Shown: positions 1 to 9,262, counted from the stretch's first letter. The stretch is 64,000 nt of DNA from Legionella tucsonensis (GCF_001468035.1 NZ_LNZA01000001.1:1803313-1867312), one strand, 5' to 3'. The notes: generated by a model not told the origin, from the sequence alone. Numbers and translations are program-made.

Positions 1-231
1 ATTGCTTTTTTTTGTACACTACTCGGTTTTTTTATTATTAAGCATATTACACTGTTGTTATATATTAAGCCCTATCAACCACTAGATACTTTAAAGCTAT
101 TGCAAATATTATGGAATTCAACCAGTTTGTTTTTACAATTAATCGTGATATTTAATTTTTTTATTAAACCACTATTTATTTATTTTTTTGTGATTTTTTT
201 ATTTTATTGGCTTAAGAATAAGAACCTATAA
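1..231 (+). CDS. C-terminal end of a membrane protein (partial, runs in from the left)
   Basis: The frame is open from base 1 to a TAA at 229-231 and gives 76 residues with no start inside the window. The peptide is dominated by Phe, Leu and Ile, with at least two stretches long enough to cross the membrane, and it ends in a short basic tail (WLKNKNL). It therefore looks like the last transmembrane segments of an inner-membrane protein. Too little is present to name the family. The composition could in principle be AT-rich noise, but an uninterrupted frame of this length with such regular hydrophobic segments argues for a real gene end. Confidence 0.5.
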   Translation: MAFFCTLLGFFIIKHITLLLYIKPYQPLDTLKLLQILWNSTSLFLQLIVIFNFFIKPLFIYFFVIFLFYWLKNKNL

Positions 232-273
232 AAAAGTTATCTCTCTAATATCAGTACATACATTTATAATTAA

Positions 274-316
274 TTGGCGAATGAAGTCTTCCCCTACTCC
301 TTAGAGTAGCCGCCAA
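274..316. other. Nested hairpin element between two genes
   Basis: TTGGCG at 274-279 pairs with CGCCAA at 311-316. Inside it CTACTC (294-299) pairs with GAGTAG (304-309) around a CTTA loop. No T-run follows directly, so it is not a classic terminator. It lies between the end of the left-hand membrane gene and the convergent gene at 369-1730, so a role in transcription ending on either strand is possible. Not recognised as a known RNA. Confidence 0.3.
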
Positions 317-368
317 GGTTATTATGCAAGCAGGGAGTTTTTCTGTAGATTTATATAGATACAAAAAT

Positions 369-1730
369 TTATCGTCTCTTTTTATTGTGTTGTTCATCTA
401 CATCATCATCTTCCTCTAATTCAGGATGTTTGTGTTTTTTAGATTGACTTGAAACAGTCTCAGTTATTCCGCTTTTACTTTGAAAAAAACTCGTCCAATT
501 TGTGTAAGTCCCCATTTGTTGTTGCGGTGGTGATATTTTCATCCGTACACTGGGGCCCCAGAATGATGACATATAACGACTATCAGATAGAATGTCTAAT
601 TCATCTAGCGTAAAAGGGGTGATTCCTCCTACTTCTCCATAATTTTCAGCCATTGTAGAAAAATACTCCATACAACGCTCATAGATTCGTTCATTCGAAA
701 TATCAATTTGTGAATAATTATCCACTCTTTCCCCTTTTGCCATTTTTTCTTTGGTACGTAAGACCATTTCATATGCAGCTTTGTAATGACTGTCCAGCAG
801 ATATATTTGAAGATTAGGTAATTCAAGTTCCTTACCAAAACACAGCAATAGAGAATTTAAAACAAAAGGAGAGCGGCAACTAAAACTAAATTGCTTTGAA
901 TCTAATGGAGCATTGGAGGCACGTTCAGAATCCTCAACAGAATCCACTGCCATTTCCCAAAGACTTTGGAAGTTTTTTGCTTTTACAGAAACTAAGACAC
1001 TCAGTAATTGTACAAAATTAAGTTGTTTTCCTGATTTAAGCTTTAAATCAAGCTCACCTTTTTCTATAGCGTGTGCAAATGCTTCCAGCAGTAATCGATG
1101 TGAATAGGAGCCATGTAAAAGAACACGATTAACTTGCTTGTTTTCATTAAAAAGTTGGCCGCTTGAGACTACCCGATCAGCGATCATACTACTGACAAAA
1201 CCAATAAACTTAACGACAAAGCCGTTTTTATTTACATCACGCAGACCCTCACGTTCTAATAATAAGGTATCCAGCATCCTTCCTTTTTTTAAAGGTTTAT
1301 AGCTAGGTGGCGGAGGACCAGGTATGTAGTTTCCTCTCCCTGCGATCAAAGAATCAGGAAATGACTGTTTTTGTGATGGTAAAATTTGACTTTCTTGCAT
1401 TAATTTTCCCAGCGCATCATCTAAATCTTTGAGATGATGTGCTACTTTCAAGGGATCATAAGCAAAGCTTATGAGTTGATTCGCAATGTTGACTATCTCA
1501 TCAGCAGACAAATCTTTTAATAAAGCTTCTGGAATATTTAAATCTTCCGCTTGAATAGTTGGAGGAGGGGTCTTCGATACTTGAATCGTGATCTGCTCTT
1601 GTTCTATTTTGAAATTTGGTGCTATTTTGCATTTATCAAAAAAATCTGAACTCTTATATGAGGTATCAGGGGTTAATTTCTTTACCTGTCTCGTAACAGT
1701 GATACCATTTGAATCATTGCGCTCAAGCAT
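369..1730 (-). CDS. Proline-rich hypothetical protein, candidate secreted effector
   Basis: This 453-residue protein has no signal peptide and no membrane segment. No family is recognised. Two proline-rich patches are visible: PPPT near residue 54, and a cluster around residues 135-145 with four consecutive prolines. The C-terminus is a highly charged tail, with an acidic run (ELEEDDDVDE) followed by a basic end (NKKRR). A glutamate-rich patch close to the C-terminus is the feature known as the E-block in Legionella Dot/Icm substrates, so secretion into a host cell is a reasonable inference but no more than that. The gene stands alone, convergent with the fragment at 1-231 and divergent from the monooxygenase at 1868. 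The start ATG is followed by a well-formed charged N-terminus. Confidence is high that it is a gene and low for any function. Confidence 0.75.
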   Translation of the reverse strand: MLERNDSNGITVTRQVKKLTPDTSYKSSDFFDKCKIAPNFKIEQEQITIQVSKTPPPTIQAEDLNIPEALLKDLSADEIVNIANQLISFAYDPLKVAHHLKDLDDALGKLMQESQILPSQKQSFPDSLIAGRGNYIPGPPPPSYKPLKKGRMLDTLLLEREGLRDVNKNGFVVKFIGFVSSMIADRVVSSGQLFNENKQVNRVLLHGSYSHRLLLEAFAHAIEKGELDLKLKSGKQLNFVQLLSVLVSVKAKNFQSLWEMAVDSVEDSERASNAPLDSKQFSFSCRSPFVLNSLLLCFGKELELPNLQIYLLDSHYKAAYEMVLRTKEKMAKGERVDNYSQIDISNERIYERCMEYFSTMAENYGEVGGITPFTLDELDILSDSRYMSSFWGPSVRMKISPPQQQMGTYTNWTSFFQSKSGITETVSSQSKKHKHPELEEDDDVDEQHNKKRR

Positions 1731-1867
1731 GATTACCTCTTAGCTGATTACCTATTTAAGTATAGGGGATTTTGCACATAAAATAATCAATGTTGCCCCA
1801 AATAAGAAATACTGTTATTTAGAGTCTATAGTCATGATGTTAGTACATAAAACACCAGGATATTTTT

Positions 1868-3028
1868 ATGTTTTCAAAAAATGTAGATGTTTTGATTGTG
1901 GGAGCTGGAATTGGTGGATTATCTTGTGCAATAGCCTGCAAGCAAGCTGGCTTCTCAACAACAGTTTTGGAAAGTAATTTAGAGCCTAGTAATATTGGGG
2001 CAGGTATCTGGCTCCCTCCGAATGCATTACAAGTTTATGAACAAATAGGGATACTCAATGATCTTTTCCCATTAGGTTGGTGCATTAATCAGATTAACTT
2101 AATTTCTACTTTTTCAGGCACGCTTAGAGAAACAAATTTAAATAATTATTTAGATAAATACAAATTTACACTACTGGCATTACATCGTGCTCGTTTATTA
2201 AATTTTTTGGTTGAGAAAGCCGGTCTTCAGTCAATACAATTTAATACACGCATTAAACAAGTAAAACAAAACGATTCCGATGTAAGCGTATTTCTAGAAA
2301 ATGGAGAAAGTATCACTGCAAAGATTCTTATTGGCGCAGATGGGATTCACTCAACGGTAAGAAATTTAGTGTTTGGAAATAAACAAATAAGATATTCAGG
2401 AACCAGTAGTTTTAGAGGAGTTATTAATTTATCTGGAATTGCAGAGGGGAAGCATGAATCGTATGAGATTTGGGCCCCTGGTCGTCGATTAGGATATTCA
2501 TTAATTAGTGATAATGAAATGTATTGGTATCTAACTTTTGGGGTCAATCAATCCTGTTTTTTACCAGAAAATGAGAGATACCGAATGTTATTAACTTTTG
2601 TTGAGAAGCATTTGACAAGCCAAGTTGAATTATTTCAGGCAATGAAGCCTGAGCAAATCATTCAAACCGATATATCTGAATTAAAGCCCATAAGCCAATG
2701 GAATTATAAGAGAATTTGTTTACTTGGAGATGCTGCCCATGCGATGACACCCAATTTGGGGCAAGGCGCAGCCCAAGCTATAGAAGATGCATTGGCTTTA
2801 ACTTTGGCTCTAAAAAGACATGGTTTAAATGAATATGCTTTAACTGCATATAACGCGACTCGTATTAAAAAAGTGAACTATATAGTAAATAAGTCGAGAG
2901 AAATTGGAAAAATATGTCATATACAATCAAAAACATTGCAAGCAATAAGGGATTACTTTATTCGAATCACTCCACATTTTATCGAAGAGAAAATCATGAA
3001 TCGAATTTATATATTAAATTCCAAATAA
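1868..3028 (+). CDS. FAD-dependent monooxygenase (PHBH/UbiH-like aromatic hydroxylase family)
   Basis: The 386-residue protein has the three fingerprints of class A flavoprotein monooxygenases. A Rossmann GxGxxG (GAGIGG, residues 12-17) binds the ADP part of FAD and is followed by an acidic residue at the end of the second strand. LIGADGIHSTVR lies near residue 160 (the DG motif). GDAAHAMTPNLGQGA begins near residue 287 and contacts the flavin ribityl and phosphate. These enzymes use NAD(P)H and O2 to hydroxylate aromatic or related substrates. The actual substrate cannot be read from the sequence, and relatives include salicylate hydroxylase, kynurenine monooxygenase and TetX-type enzymes. 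Length is normal for the family. An AGGA ribosome site lies about ten bases before the ATG. No partner genes flank it, so pathway context is missing. Confidence 0.88.
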   Translation: MFSKNVDVLIVGAGIGGLSCAIACKQAGFSTTVLESNLEPSNIGAGIWLPPNALQVYEQIGILNDLFPLGWCINQINLISTFSGTLRETNLNNYLDKYKFTLLALHRARLLNFLVEKAGLQSIQFNTRIKQVKQNDSDVSVFLENGESITAKILIGADGIHSTVRNLVFGNKQIRYSGTSSFRGVINLSGIAEGKHESYEIWAPGRRLGYSLISDNEMYWYLTFGVNQSCFLPENERYRMLLTFVEKHLTSQVELFQAMKPEQIIQTDISELKPISQWNYKRICLLGDAAHAMTPNLGQGAAQAIEDALALTLALKRHGLNEYALTAYNATRIKKVNYIVNKSREIGKICHIQSKTLQAIRDYFIRITPHFIEEKIMNRIYILNSK

Positions 3029-3059
3029 TATGCGATCGTTCGACAAATTAGTAATAAAA

Positions 3060-3110
3060 GGGCAAGAGCTATTTTGATCTAGGAGTTCAAAAAAATTACT
3101 ACTCTTGCTC
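3060..3110 (+). terminator. Terminator-like inverted repeat after the monooxygenase gene
   Basis: GGGCAAGAG at 3060-3068 can pair with CTCTTGCTC at 3102-3110, nine pairs with one G-T, across a loop of about 33 bases that contains smaller complementary segments. It sits 30 bases past the stop of the monooxygenase gene and is followed only by a weak ATTTT run, so the call is tentative. Confidence 0.3.
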
Positions 3111-3223
3111 ATTTTACCTAAATGAATACAATTTTCCCCTTAATCCCGCATCACAACATCATCTATTCAGGGCTATACTTGTTATGAGCAACCCGAATTG
3201 AACAATTAACAATACAATTGATT

Positions 3224-4171
3224 ATGAGAAAATTTCATTTAGTAGCAGAAACTTCGCCAACGCATGCTAACTTAGCGCGTTTTTTGAAGGCCGATGGATG
3301 GAAGCCAAGCAGGTTTTCGGCTCTGGCATTGGTTAATGAAGCCTGGCTTCAGTTTCCATCAGTGATTAGCGAAACATTGGAATACAAACATTTGCTGGCA
3401 GCCTTTTTACAAGCAAATAAGCTTGAATATTTGATGCCTAAGACTTTTTTTATCGATGATCAGATTTGGCCTTCTGTATTAGCTAAAATTGAGAATTCAC
3501 ATTCTGCCAACACACCTTGGATATTAAAACCATCCATGTTAAATAACGGTCAGCATATTCATATATTTCATAATTTAAATGATATTGAGGCACATTTTCT
3601 CTCACATCAGCGTATGGGAGGCCCCCAAGTTCTGCAACGTTATATTGTTAAGCCGCTACTAATCCAAGGGCCAGAGTCGGGTCATAAATTTTCTATTAGA
3701 AAATTGTTAGTTGTATCTACTCATGTAGGATCAGCGCTTTTTCCTAGTGGCTATTTGAATATTGCCTTAAAACCTTATCAAGAGGATAATTTCAACCAAC
3801 CGGAGGCTCATCTTACTAATGAACATCTTAGTGATGAACGATTTAATGTCGTTCAACGCTTAAGTAATGAGATGGCAATTTTCCAGCCCTATAAATCAAG
3901 TATTATTTCCACCTGCCAGCTCATAATAAAGACCTTGAAAAATCAATTTGCAACCATTTGGCAAGATAGCCAGCCTCGGATTGCCTGTTTTGGTTTTGAT
4001 TTTATGGTTGAAGAAAATGGTAAGCTTTGGTTACTGGAAGTAAATCATGGCCCCTGTTTTCCCGTTGATGATTCACATCCTTTATTTAATACTTTGTATC
4101 GCCCTTTTTGGCAACAATTGATAAAACAGTTTATTGATAGAGAATCCTCAGATTTTATTGCATTGGATTAG
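3224..4171 (+). CDS. ATP-grasp protein resembling tubulin-tyrosine ligase (TTL domain)
   Basis: The 315-residue protein shows the ordered motifs of the TTL branch of ATP-grasp enzymes. These are a strand ending WILKP with the ATP-binding lysine (near residue 105), VLQRYI near 142, KFSIRKLLVV near 160 (the KxDxR-like segment), and near the C-terminus CFGFDFMVEENGKLWLLEVNHGPCF, where D, E and N match the Mg-ATP ligands. TTL and TTLL enzymes attach amino acids to protein or peptide carboxylates through an acyl phosphate. Bacterial relatives exist but their substrates are mostly unknown. A TTG lies in frame at 3218, but the ATG at 3224 gives a normal N-terminus and is preferred. Glutamylation-like modification of a host or bacterial protein is speculation. 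Confidence 0.75.
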   Translation: MRKFHLVAETSPTHANLARFLKADGWKPSRFSALALVNEAWLQFPSVISETLEYKHLLAAFLQANKLEYLMPKTFFIDDQIWPSVLAKIENSHSANTPWILKPSMLNNGQHIHIFHNLNDIEAHFLSHQRMGGPQVLQRYIVKPLLIQGPESGHKFSIRKLLVVSTHVGSALFPSGYLNIALKPYQEDNFNQPEAHLTNEHLSDERFNVVQRLSNEMAIFQPYKSSIISTCQLIIKTLKNQFATIWQDSQPRIACFGFDFMVEENGKLWLLEVNHGPCFPVDDSHPLFNTLYRPFWQQLIKQFIDRESSDFIALD

Positions 4172-4250
4172 AGCTTCCAACATAGTATCCAAGATTTATT
4201 GAAAACACACTCCATATTAGCAAAAGATCAAAGTAAGATCTATGAGTACT

Positions 4251-6266
4251 TTATAAACAGATTCCGTAGAGTTGCTCTTCTGTTTTTATTGCTTCACTAA
4301 CATTTTCAGAAAGTATTCTATGCTGAATAGCAACAATATTATTATAAAAATCAGATGTTTCAGTCTGACGACGATTAAACAAAGTATGTCCTTGATAAGC
4401 GTTTGCAACGGCTGCCTGTGCAATAATCGCCTCTAAGGCTTCAACTGCAGAAGGAAGCTCACCCCTTTGATGTTTTTGATACAGATCAAAAATAGCAGCA
4501 GCACCTTTTGGTATTTTAATTTCATGGTCTTTACTTAGTTTACGTATTTCTCCACCGAAGACTCCGACTTTACCATTGAGTCTAATGATATCTACAAAAA
4601 TGCTCTTGAGAATTTTTTCTGCATTTGCCTCAATCCCAATCCTATTCGCTTGAAAATTTATTGGATTATTTAGCAGCCACGTTCTCTTGAGTTTATTAAA
4701 AATAAACTCGGCTTCATTATCATTAACATGAAGCTCTGATTTGAGATGTCTTTTGGTTTCTTCTTTTCGTAGCAATGAATCTCTTGCTGTTTTGTATTCA
4801 TATACATTTACATTTTGATCAGGACTATAATAAGTTTCAAAAAGCTTGACAGCCACTTCTGACACTTCTATTTGTTCTGATGTTTGCTCAACAAGAGTAT
4901 CAAATTTATTTCCTAAATCTTCAAGATCAAGACGCAAAGGACTATCTTCATTATAGTCAGCATTATATTCTCTAAATTCATCAATAATTTGCTCTTTTAA
5001 ATCAGGATTTTCGATAAGAAAATTTAAAAATTTTCTGTTTTTTCTAAGTTCTGCTTTTAGCAGATAGCTACGTTGGGTTTTGTGGGTTACCAATTCTTCT
5101 CGTAGTTTAGGACTCTCAATTGTTTCATCGGCAATGGCTCGATAAATTTGCTCGTCGAATAAAGCTCTTTTAAGAAAAACCGAAAAAACATCTTTGATAA
5201 AATCCGGGTTATCCTCAATCCCAGCCAGATCTAAAATTCCTCCATCCGTCTCATCAGGAAAATTACGCGGTTTTGCATCGCTTAAATGCGGGAAGTTTGT
5301 AATATCTCTTTGAGTTATGGGAAAAGCATCTTTAGGTTTTATACCATAGGCTCTTTCGCCATTCTTATAAAGTGGTTTATCAGGATTTTTGTTTTGGTAT
5401 TTTGATGTGATTGGCCAGGTTGCTTGATCATGATCAATTTTATCGGATACTAAATTGATTGGATCATAGCCAATATTACCACCATGCAGATCATTCTCTT
5501 CCTCAGTATAAGCAGCGCCCAATATTTTGCCAATACCTGATTTTACTAGGTCTATCTGCGGTGGCGAACGCATGTAACCAATCTTTTTTCTCTGTTTTAG
5601 ATAGTAATCATGTAAAGATTGAAAATTATCGATTGCCCTAGAAATAACCCCAACACGCCGTCCTTGACTGTCATGTACGCTTCTAACTCTGGGTGTGCGG
5701 TCATTTAATAGAAGGCGATAACATATGCCATTGAAGGCTTCTATTTCAGTAATTCTTCTTCCAGATTCTTCTGTTTTTAGAATTTCTATATTTTGTTTAT
5801 CAACTTTTTTTACTTTCTCAGCGCTATGAGAAGGTTTCGGTGCACCTGTTTCTCTTATAATTTTATTATGAACCGGATAATATTGTGTGCGCTCTTTACT
5901 TTTATGAGGTGGATGGTAAATTTTTTCTTCTTTAGTCAGCTCTTGGTGTAACAACATTAAGTTATTGAGTAAATGAGTATTTTGCTCATGATTGTAATCA
6001 GGACTTGAAAGAATTGCGTTGATAACAATCCCAACTTTTCTTTTACTGGTAATCGTTAAAATTTGTGTCTGATCTTGAACCTCAGTGTATCCCAGTTTTT
6101 TAAAGAGGGAAAAATTCCGAATTAGATAATCAATATTCTGGGTATCAGCTGGCAATGTTAAGATGATAAACGGCTTCTTCTCTGGTTTCTCTATACCCTT
6201 TGGGAGAACATCTTCATGAGTATAAACCTCTTGAAACCCTAACTCTTTTTTACTATAAATTCTCAT
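4251..6266 (-). CDS. Large kinase-like hypothetical protein, candidate Dot/Icm effector
   Basis: This 671-residue soluble protein has no signal peptide. The middle part (about residues 170-290) carries an arrangement reminiscent of atypical protein/lipid kinase folds. There is YRLLLNDRTPRVRSV, then a strand with RVGVISRAI, then NDLHGGNIGYD near residue 265, resembling a catalytic loop, followed by DKIDHDQA, resembling the metal-binding DFG-type aspartate. Similar ND-H-GN-G plus K-I-D-H-D patterns are remembered from Legionella effectors, but this was not checked. The C-terminal third is charged and helical, with a glutamate-containing end (EAIKTEEQLYG) compatible with a secretion signal. A linker around residues 110-165 is basic and low in structure. 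The gene stands alone and is convergent with the TTL-like gene. Kinase activity is inferred from motifs only. Confidence 0.6.
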   Translation of the reverse strand: MRIYSKKELGFQEVYTHEDVLPKGIEKPEKKPFIILTLPADTQNIDYLIRNFSLFKKLGYTEVQDQTQILTITSKRKVGIVINAILSSPDYNHEQNTHLLNNLMLLHQELTKEEKIYHPPHKSKERTQYYPVHNKIIRETGAPKPSHSAEKVKKVDKQNIEILKTEESGRRITEIEAFNGICYRLLLNDRTPRVRSVHDSQGRRVGVISRAIDNFQSLHDYYLKQRKKIGYMRSPPQIDLVKSGIGKILGAAYTEEENDLHGGNIGYDPINLVSDKIDHDQATWPITSKYQNKNPDKPLYKNGERAYGIKPKDAFPITQRDITNFPHLSDAKPRNFPDETDGGILDLAGIEDNPDFIKDVFSVFLKRALFDEQIYRAIADETIESPKLREELVTHKTQRSYLLKAELRKNRKFLNFLIENPDLKEQIIDEFREYNADYNEDSPLRLDLEDLGNKFDTLVEQTSEQIEVSEVAVKLFETYYSPDQNVNVYEYKTARDSLLRKEETKRHLKSELHVNDNEAEFIFNKLKRTWLLNNPINFQANRIGIEANAEKILKSIFVDIIRLNGKVGVFGGEIRKLSKDHEIKIPKGAAAIFDLYQKHQRGELPSAVEALEAIIAQAAVANAYQGHTLFNRRQTETSDFYNNIVAIQHRILSENVSEAIKTEEQLYGICL

Positions 6267-6347
6267 AGATGTAGTTCAGCGCACTCTTTTGTTGAACATT
6301 CTAAGTTAGAAAAATTAACAAAATATTAACAAGTTTGCGCATTGTGA

Positions 6348-6482
6348 AAATCAAATGAGCAAGTCGACTGTAAGCAATCAATCTTTCAAGAACTGTTAGA
6401 AAAAGAAGGCATTGTCATTATCAATGGTCAGATTGATTTAAAAAATATTCTTGGGACGGTGAACTATAGCGATATAATTTAG
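6348..6482 (+). pseudogene. Possible short gene remnant
   Basis: A frame is open between a TGA at 6345 and a TAG at 6480-6482 and reads like protein (an amphipathic stretch with QELLEKEGIVIINGQ followed by IDLKNILG), but it has no ATG, GTG or TTG start with a ribosome site. It fills much of the 312-base gap between the kinase-like gene and the ZIP transporter. It may be the tail of a deleted gene. The family is unknown. Confidence 0.25.
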
Positions 6483-6578
6483 GTCCCTTCGAGCGAGCTA
6501 ATGTGACAACTCTTGTTATACTTGAATCAGTTCATATGTTTCATTATTCTGTAAATATGTCTAAATAAAAAATTACTT

Positions 6579-7307
6579 ATGAGTCCATCTATCGCGTTTA
6601 TTATACTATATTCTTTAATGCCTGCTGCATTAATGTTCATGGGTGGTGGAATTGCTAGTATTTACCAGCCAGGTAATCAAATAACCAGTGCTACGCAACA
6701 TTTTGCTGCTGGAGTTGTTTTTGCTGCAGTAGCAAAAGAATTGTTGCCCAAAATTGGCGCTTATCATGATCCCCTTGCTCTTACTATTGGTTTTTCAATA
6801 GGTATTCTCGGAATGTTATTCTTGAAATGGTTAACCAGCAGATTGGAAGATCTTGAACAAGAAAAAACCGGTATATCATGGGGATTATTAACTGCAGTTG
6901 GAATTGATTTATTAGTAGATGGTATTTTAATTGGTGTCTCTTTTTTGGCAGGCGAACGAGGCGGGGTACTTATAGCCATAGCTCTTTCGATTGAAATTTT
7001 CTTTTTAGGGTTATCGACTACTTCCACATTAGGAGCTAGGAAAGTAAGTACACCTATTCGTTTGTTAGCCAGTTTCATTTTAGCAATATTGATTCCTATT
7101 GGCGCAGGTCTCGGTGCAAGTTTATTAATTCATTTACCTCAAACTGTTACCAATGGAATTTTATCTTTTGGTGTAGCAGCATTACTTTATCTCGTCACCG
7201 AAGAACTATTGCTCGAAGCTCATGAGGTTCGTGAAACGCCATCGATTACTTTATGCTTTTTCGTTGGGTTTTTGTTGATTTTATTGTTAGAGGGACTAGG
7301 AACCTAA
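6579..7307 (+). CDS. ZIP family divalent metal transporter
   Basis: The 242-residue integral membrane protein has about eight hydrophobic segments. It carries the ZIP signatures in the fourth and fifth helices: GIDLLVDGILIG around residue 104 and LVTEELLLEAHE around residue 206. The latter is the family EExxxxxHE pattern that lines the metal path. ZIP proteins bring zinc, iron or manganese into the cytoplasm. In place of the usual His-Asn-xx-Glu in helix IV this protein has ID..VDG, as in ZIP relatives with altered selectivity, so zinc should not be assumed. The central loop is short and lacks a histidine-rich segment. The gene is single, with no other metal gene nearby. Confidence 0.82.
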   Translation: MSPSIAFIILYSLMPAALMFMGGGIASIYQPGNQITSATQHFAAGVVFAAVAKELLPKIGAYHDPLALTIGFSIGILGMLFLKWLTSRLEDLEQEKTGISWGLLTAVGIDLLVDGILIGVSFLAGERGGVLIAIALSIEIFFLGLSTTSTLGARKVSTPIRLLASFILAILIPIGAGLGASLLIHLPQTVTNGILSFGVAALLYLVTEELLLEAHEVRETPSITLCFFVGFLLILLLEGLGT

Positions 7308-7691
7308 GCTTAATGACCCATTTCCATATAACAGCAAGTAATGCCTTATCTACGCCATAAATTTCTTTATTAGGATCATGTAGGGTAGCGATGGGAGTTG
7401 TCAAATGCCCCTTATCTCATATTTGATTGCCTGGACGGCTATCCTCACTTAGGAAATTTAAAACTTAAGTTAAATTGCGCAGAAGCCAAGTAGGTGCTAA
7501 ATTTTAATTGTTTACTTCAATAAATTTTATTGATGAAATTAGGAGAAGACGATAAGTACTGAGACGCTTCCCTGAATAGGAGCGGATACACATCGAAGCC
7601 TATTGGGACTATGCATCTTGGCTTTTTTGCCTTACGTAGCGCGTAGCAGTAGGGTAGTACTTAGAAGTATATACAAACCAAGGAGAAAAAA
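7308..7691. other. 384-base intergenic stretch with no gene recognised
   Basis: No coding frame with a plausible start was found on either strand. The only structure seen is the hairpin at about 7596-7624. The last 30 bases hold the ribosome site AAGGAG for the secreted protein at 7692. Confidence 0.5.
7596..7627 (+). terminator. Terminator-like hairpin with T-run
   Basis: AAGCC at 7596-7600 pairs with GGCTT at 7620-7624 and the right arm runs into six T residues. The loop is long (about 19 bases) and the stem short, so it may be a weak terminator or part of a leader for the secreted protein gene that starts at 7692. Confidence 0.3.
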
Positions 7692-8174
7692 ATGAAGAAG
7701 AAGATGATTGCGATGCTGGCCTCAGTTTTATTAATGAATCTTGCATACGCGGCTGATGATAACAATTCTGATACACAGGCCTCTAAAACTGATGTTCACA
7801 CAAAAATTATGGATCTTGAACTAATAAGTGATGGTTCTTCCCCTGATTGCGAGAAAATCTTTAGCCAAGCTCTAAAAGAAAAAAACTTTACTTGGGAAAA
7901 AGGTAAACACACTATTCTCCCTGGTGGACATGCTATCAGTCACAAAGAACGTATTATGAAGAGTTACTCAGATCATGATCAAGTTTTAGTAAGGCATAAA
8001 GTGCAGTTCAATGGTCAAGATACGGCTGACGTCATTGTTGGATTCTCAAAAAGCAAAACAAATAAAGATGAGGCGGCAAGCGGACTTATGATGGTAGTCA
8101 ATTGGGTTGACGCTCAAGGAAAACCCGAAGAAAGAACCTGTTTGTTTTCATTTAAAGAAAAAATAGAAAATTAA
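7692..8174 (+). CDS. Small secreted or periplasmic protein, unknown function
   Basis: The 160-residue protein starts with a clear Sec signal peptide: a basic MKKKM end, a hydrophobic core and cleavage after AYA-A near residue 20. The mature part has two cysteines (in PDCEKIF and RTCLFSF) that could form one disulfide across the domain. It contains several short beta-like segments and no recognised motif. An AAGGAG site six bases before the ATG supports the start. The gene has no partner of clear function and is followed 85 bases later by the JmjC-type gene. I do not recognise the family. Confidence 0.78.
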   Translation: MKKKMIAMLASVLLMNLAYAADDNNSDTQASKTDVHTKIMDLELISDGSSPDCEKIFSQALKEKNFTWEKGKHTILPGGHAISHKERIMKSYSDHDQVLVRHKVQFNGQDTADVIVGFSKSKTNKDEAASGLMMVVNWVDAQGKPEERTCLFSFKEKIEN

Positions 8175-8259
8175 ATAACGGAAGTTGTGTGAGTACATTA
8201 AACTCTTTAAGAGAGAGATTTACATTTTCAATTAGTCTTTTCAACTATAAGGCATTAGT

Positions 8260-9207
8260 ATGAAAAAAATCGGGGTTATTGATCATGTAAACTCTCTCAC
8301 TTTAGAACAGTTTCATTCTAACTATGTTTTGCGGAACACTCCTGTAATTATAAAAGATTTTGTTGAATTTTGGAGAGGATATAAATTATGGTCCCTGGAT
8401 TATTTTGCAAAAACTATAGGACAAATTAAAGTACGTTATTATATTTCTAAATCAAACGTGTATCCCGATCTTAGCTTTATAGATGAAAGAGCCATGGATA
8501 AAAACGCTTTTTTTAACGAGGGAAAGTTCGTTCATTTTATCGAGCTGCTAAAAGAGTTTAAAAATGTATTTCTAGCTGGAGATGAATTATCGCTGTTTGA
8601 TAAAAAAAAATATAACCAACAGCTTGATGTTTTAACGCAAGATTTCGAAATCCCACCATTAATAGATAAAAATAAACTGCAGAGTGGAGGATTATGGATT
8701 TCCCCCAAAAATATTGTATCGTGGTTGCATTATGATCAAAATGGTTGTCATAATTTGAATGCTCAAGTTAAAGGTTCAAAAAGCATTTTTTTATTTCCTC
8801 CATTAAATACTCAAAATTATTATCTGAATTTATACAGTAAAAATGAAATAGCGAACTTTAGTCAAGTAAATATCCAGGCTCCCGATTACATTCAGTTTCC
8901 TCGATACAGTAATGTTGTTTACTTTGAGGGGAGATTAGGTGAAGGAGAGGTTTTATTTATTCCTGCCTATTGGTTGCATAGCTTCAACCACCTTGGTGAC
9001 ATCAATATTAATTTGAATTTTTGGTGGGATGAAGACGAATCAACCAAGCATTCTAATCCATTACTAGTCAGAGAAAAATTTTTTGTTGCAGTCAAAAAAG
9101 TATTATCCGGAGAGGGAAATAAATCCCTTCTTTCTCAATTAGAAAAACAGGATAAAAATATTCAGGAATTAATAAGAAATATAGAATTACAAATCTTATC
9201 TTCTTAA
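8260..9207 (+). CDS. JmjC / cupin-8 domain protein, predicted 2-oxoglutarate Fe(II) hydroxylase
   Basis: The 315-residue protein follows the cupin-8/JmjC plan. The N-terminal TPVIIKDFVEFW segment is typical of the family (residues 28-39). It is followed by the iron triad on the double-stranded beta helix: H and D in WLHYDQNGCHN (near residue 155) and the distal H in PAYWLHSF (near residue 237), preceded by GEGEVLFIP. NLNFWWDED closes the core. The family hydroxylates side chains of proteins or peptides (Asn, Asp, His, Lys, Arg) using O2 and 2-oxoglutarate. The gene runs convergently into the 50-residue peptide gene at 9337-9489, with only an inverted repeat between them. That raises the possibility that the peptide is its substrate, an inference from position alone. 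Bacterial cupin-8 genes are often found near peptide-modification loci. Confidence 0.82.
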   Translation: MKKIGVIDHVNSLTLEQFHSNYVLRNTPVIIKDFVEFWRGYKLWSLDYFAKTIGQIKVRYYISKSNVYPDLSFIDERAMDKNAFFNEGKFVHFIELLKEFKNVFLAGDELSLFDKKKYNQQLDVLTQDFEIPPLIDKNKLQSGGLWISPKNIVSWLHYDQNGCHNLNAQVKGSKSIFLFPPLNTQNYYLNLYSKNEIANFSQVNIQAPDYIQFPRYSNVVYFEGRLGEGEVLFIPAYWLHSFNHLGDININLNFWWDEDESTKHSNPLLVREKFFVAVKKVLSGEGNKSLLSQLEKQDKNIQELIRNIELQILSS

Positions 9208-9262
9208 TCCAAAAATTGCTTTGCAGGGTAAAAATTGAACTTTAGAACTAAAAATTACAGCA

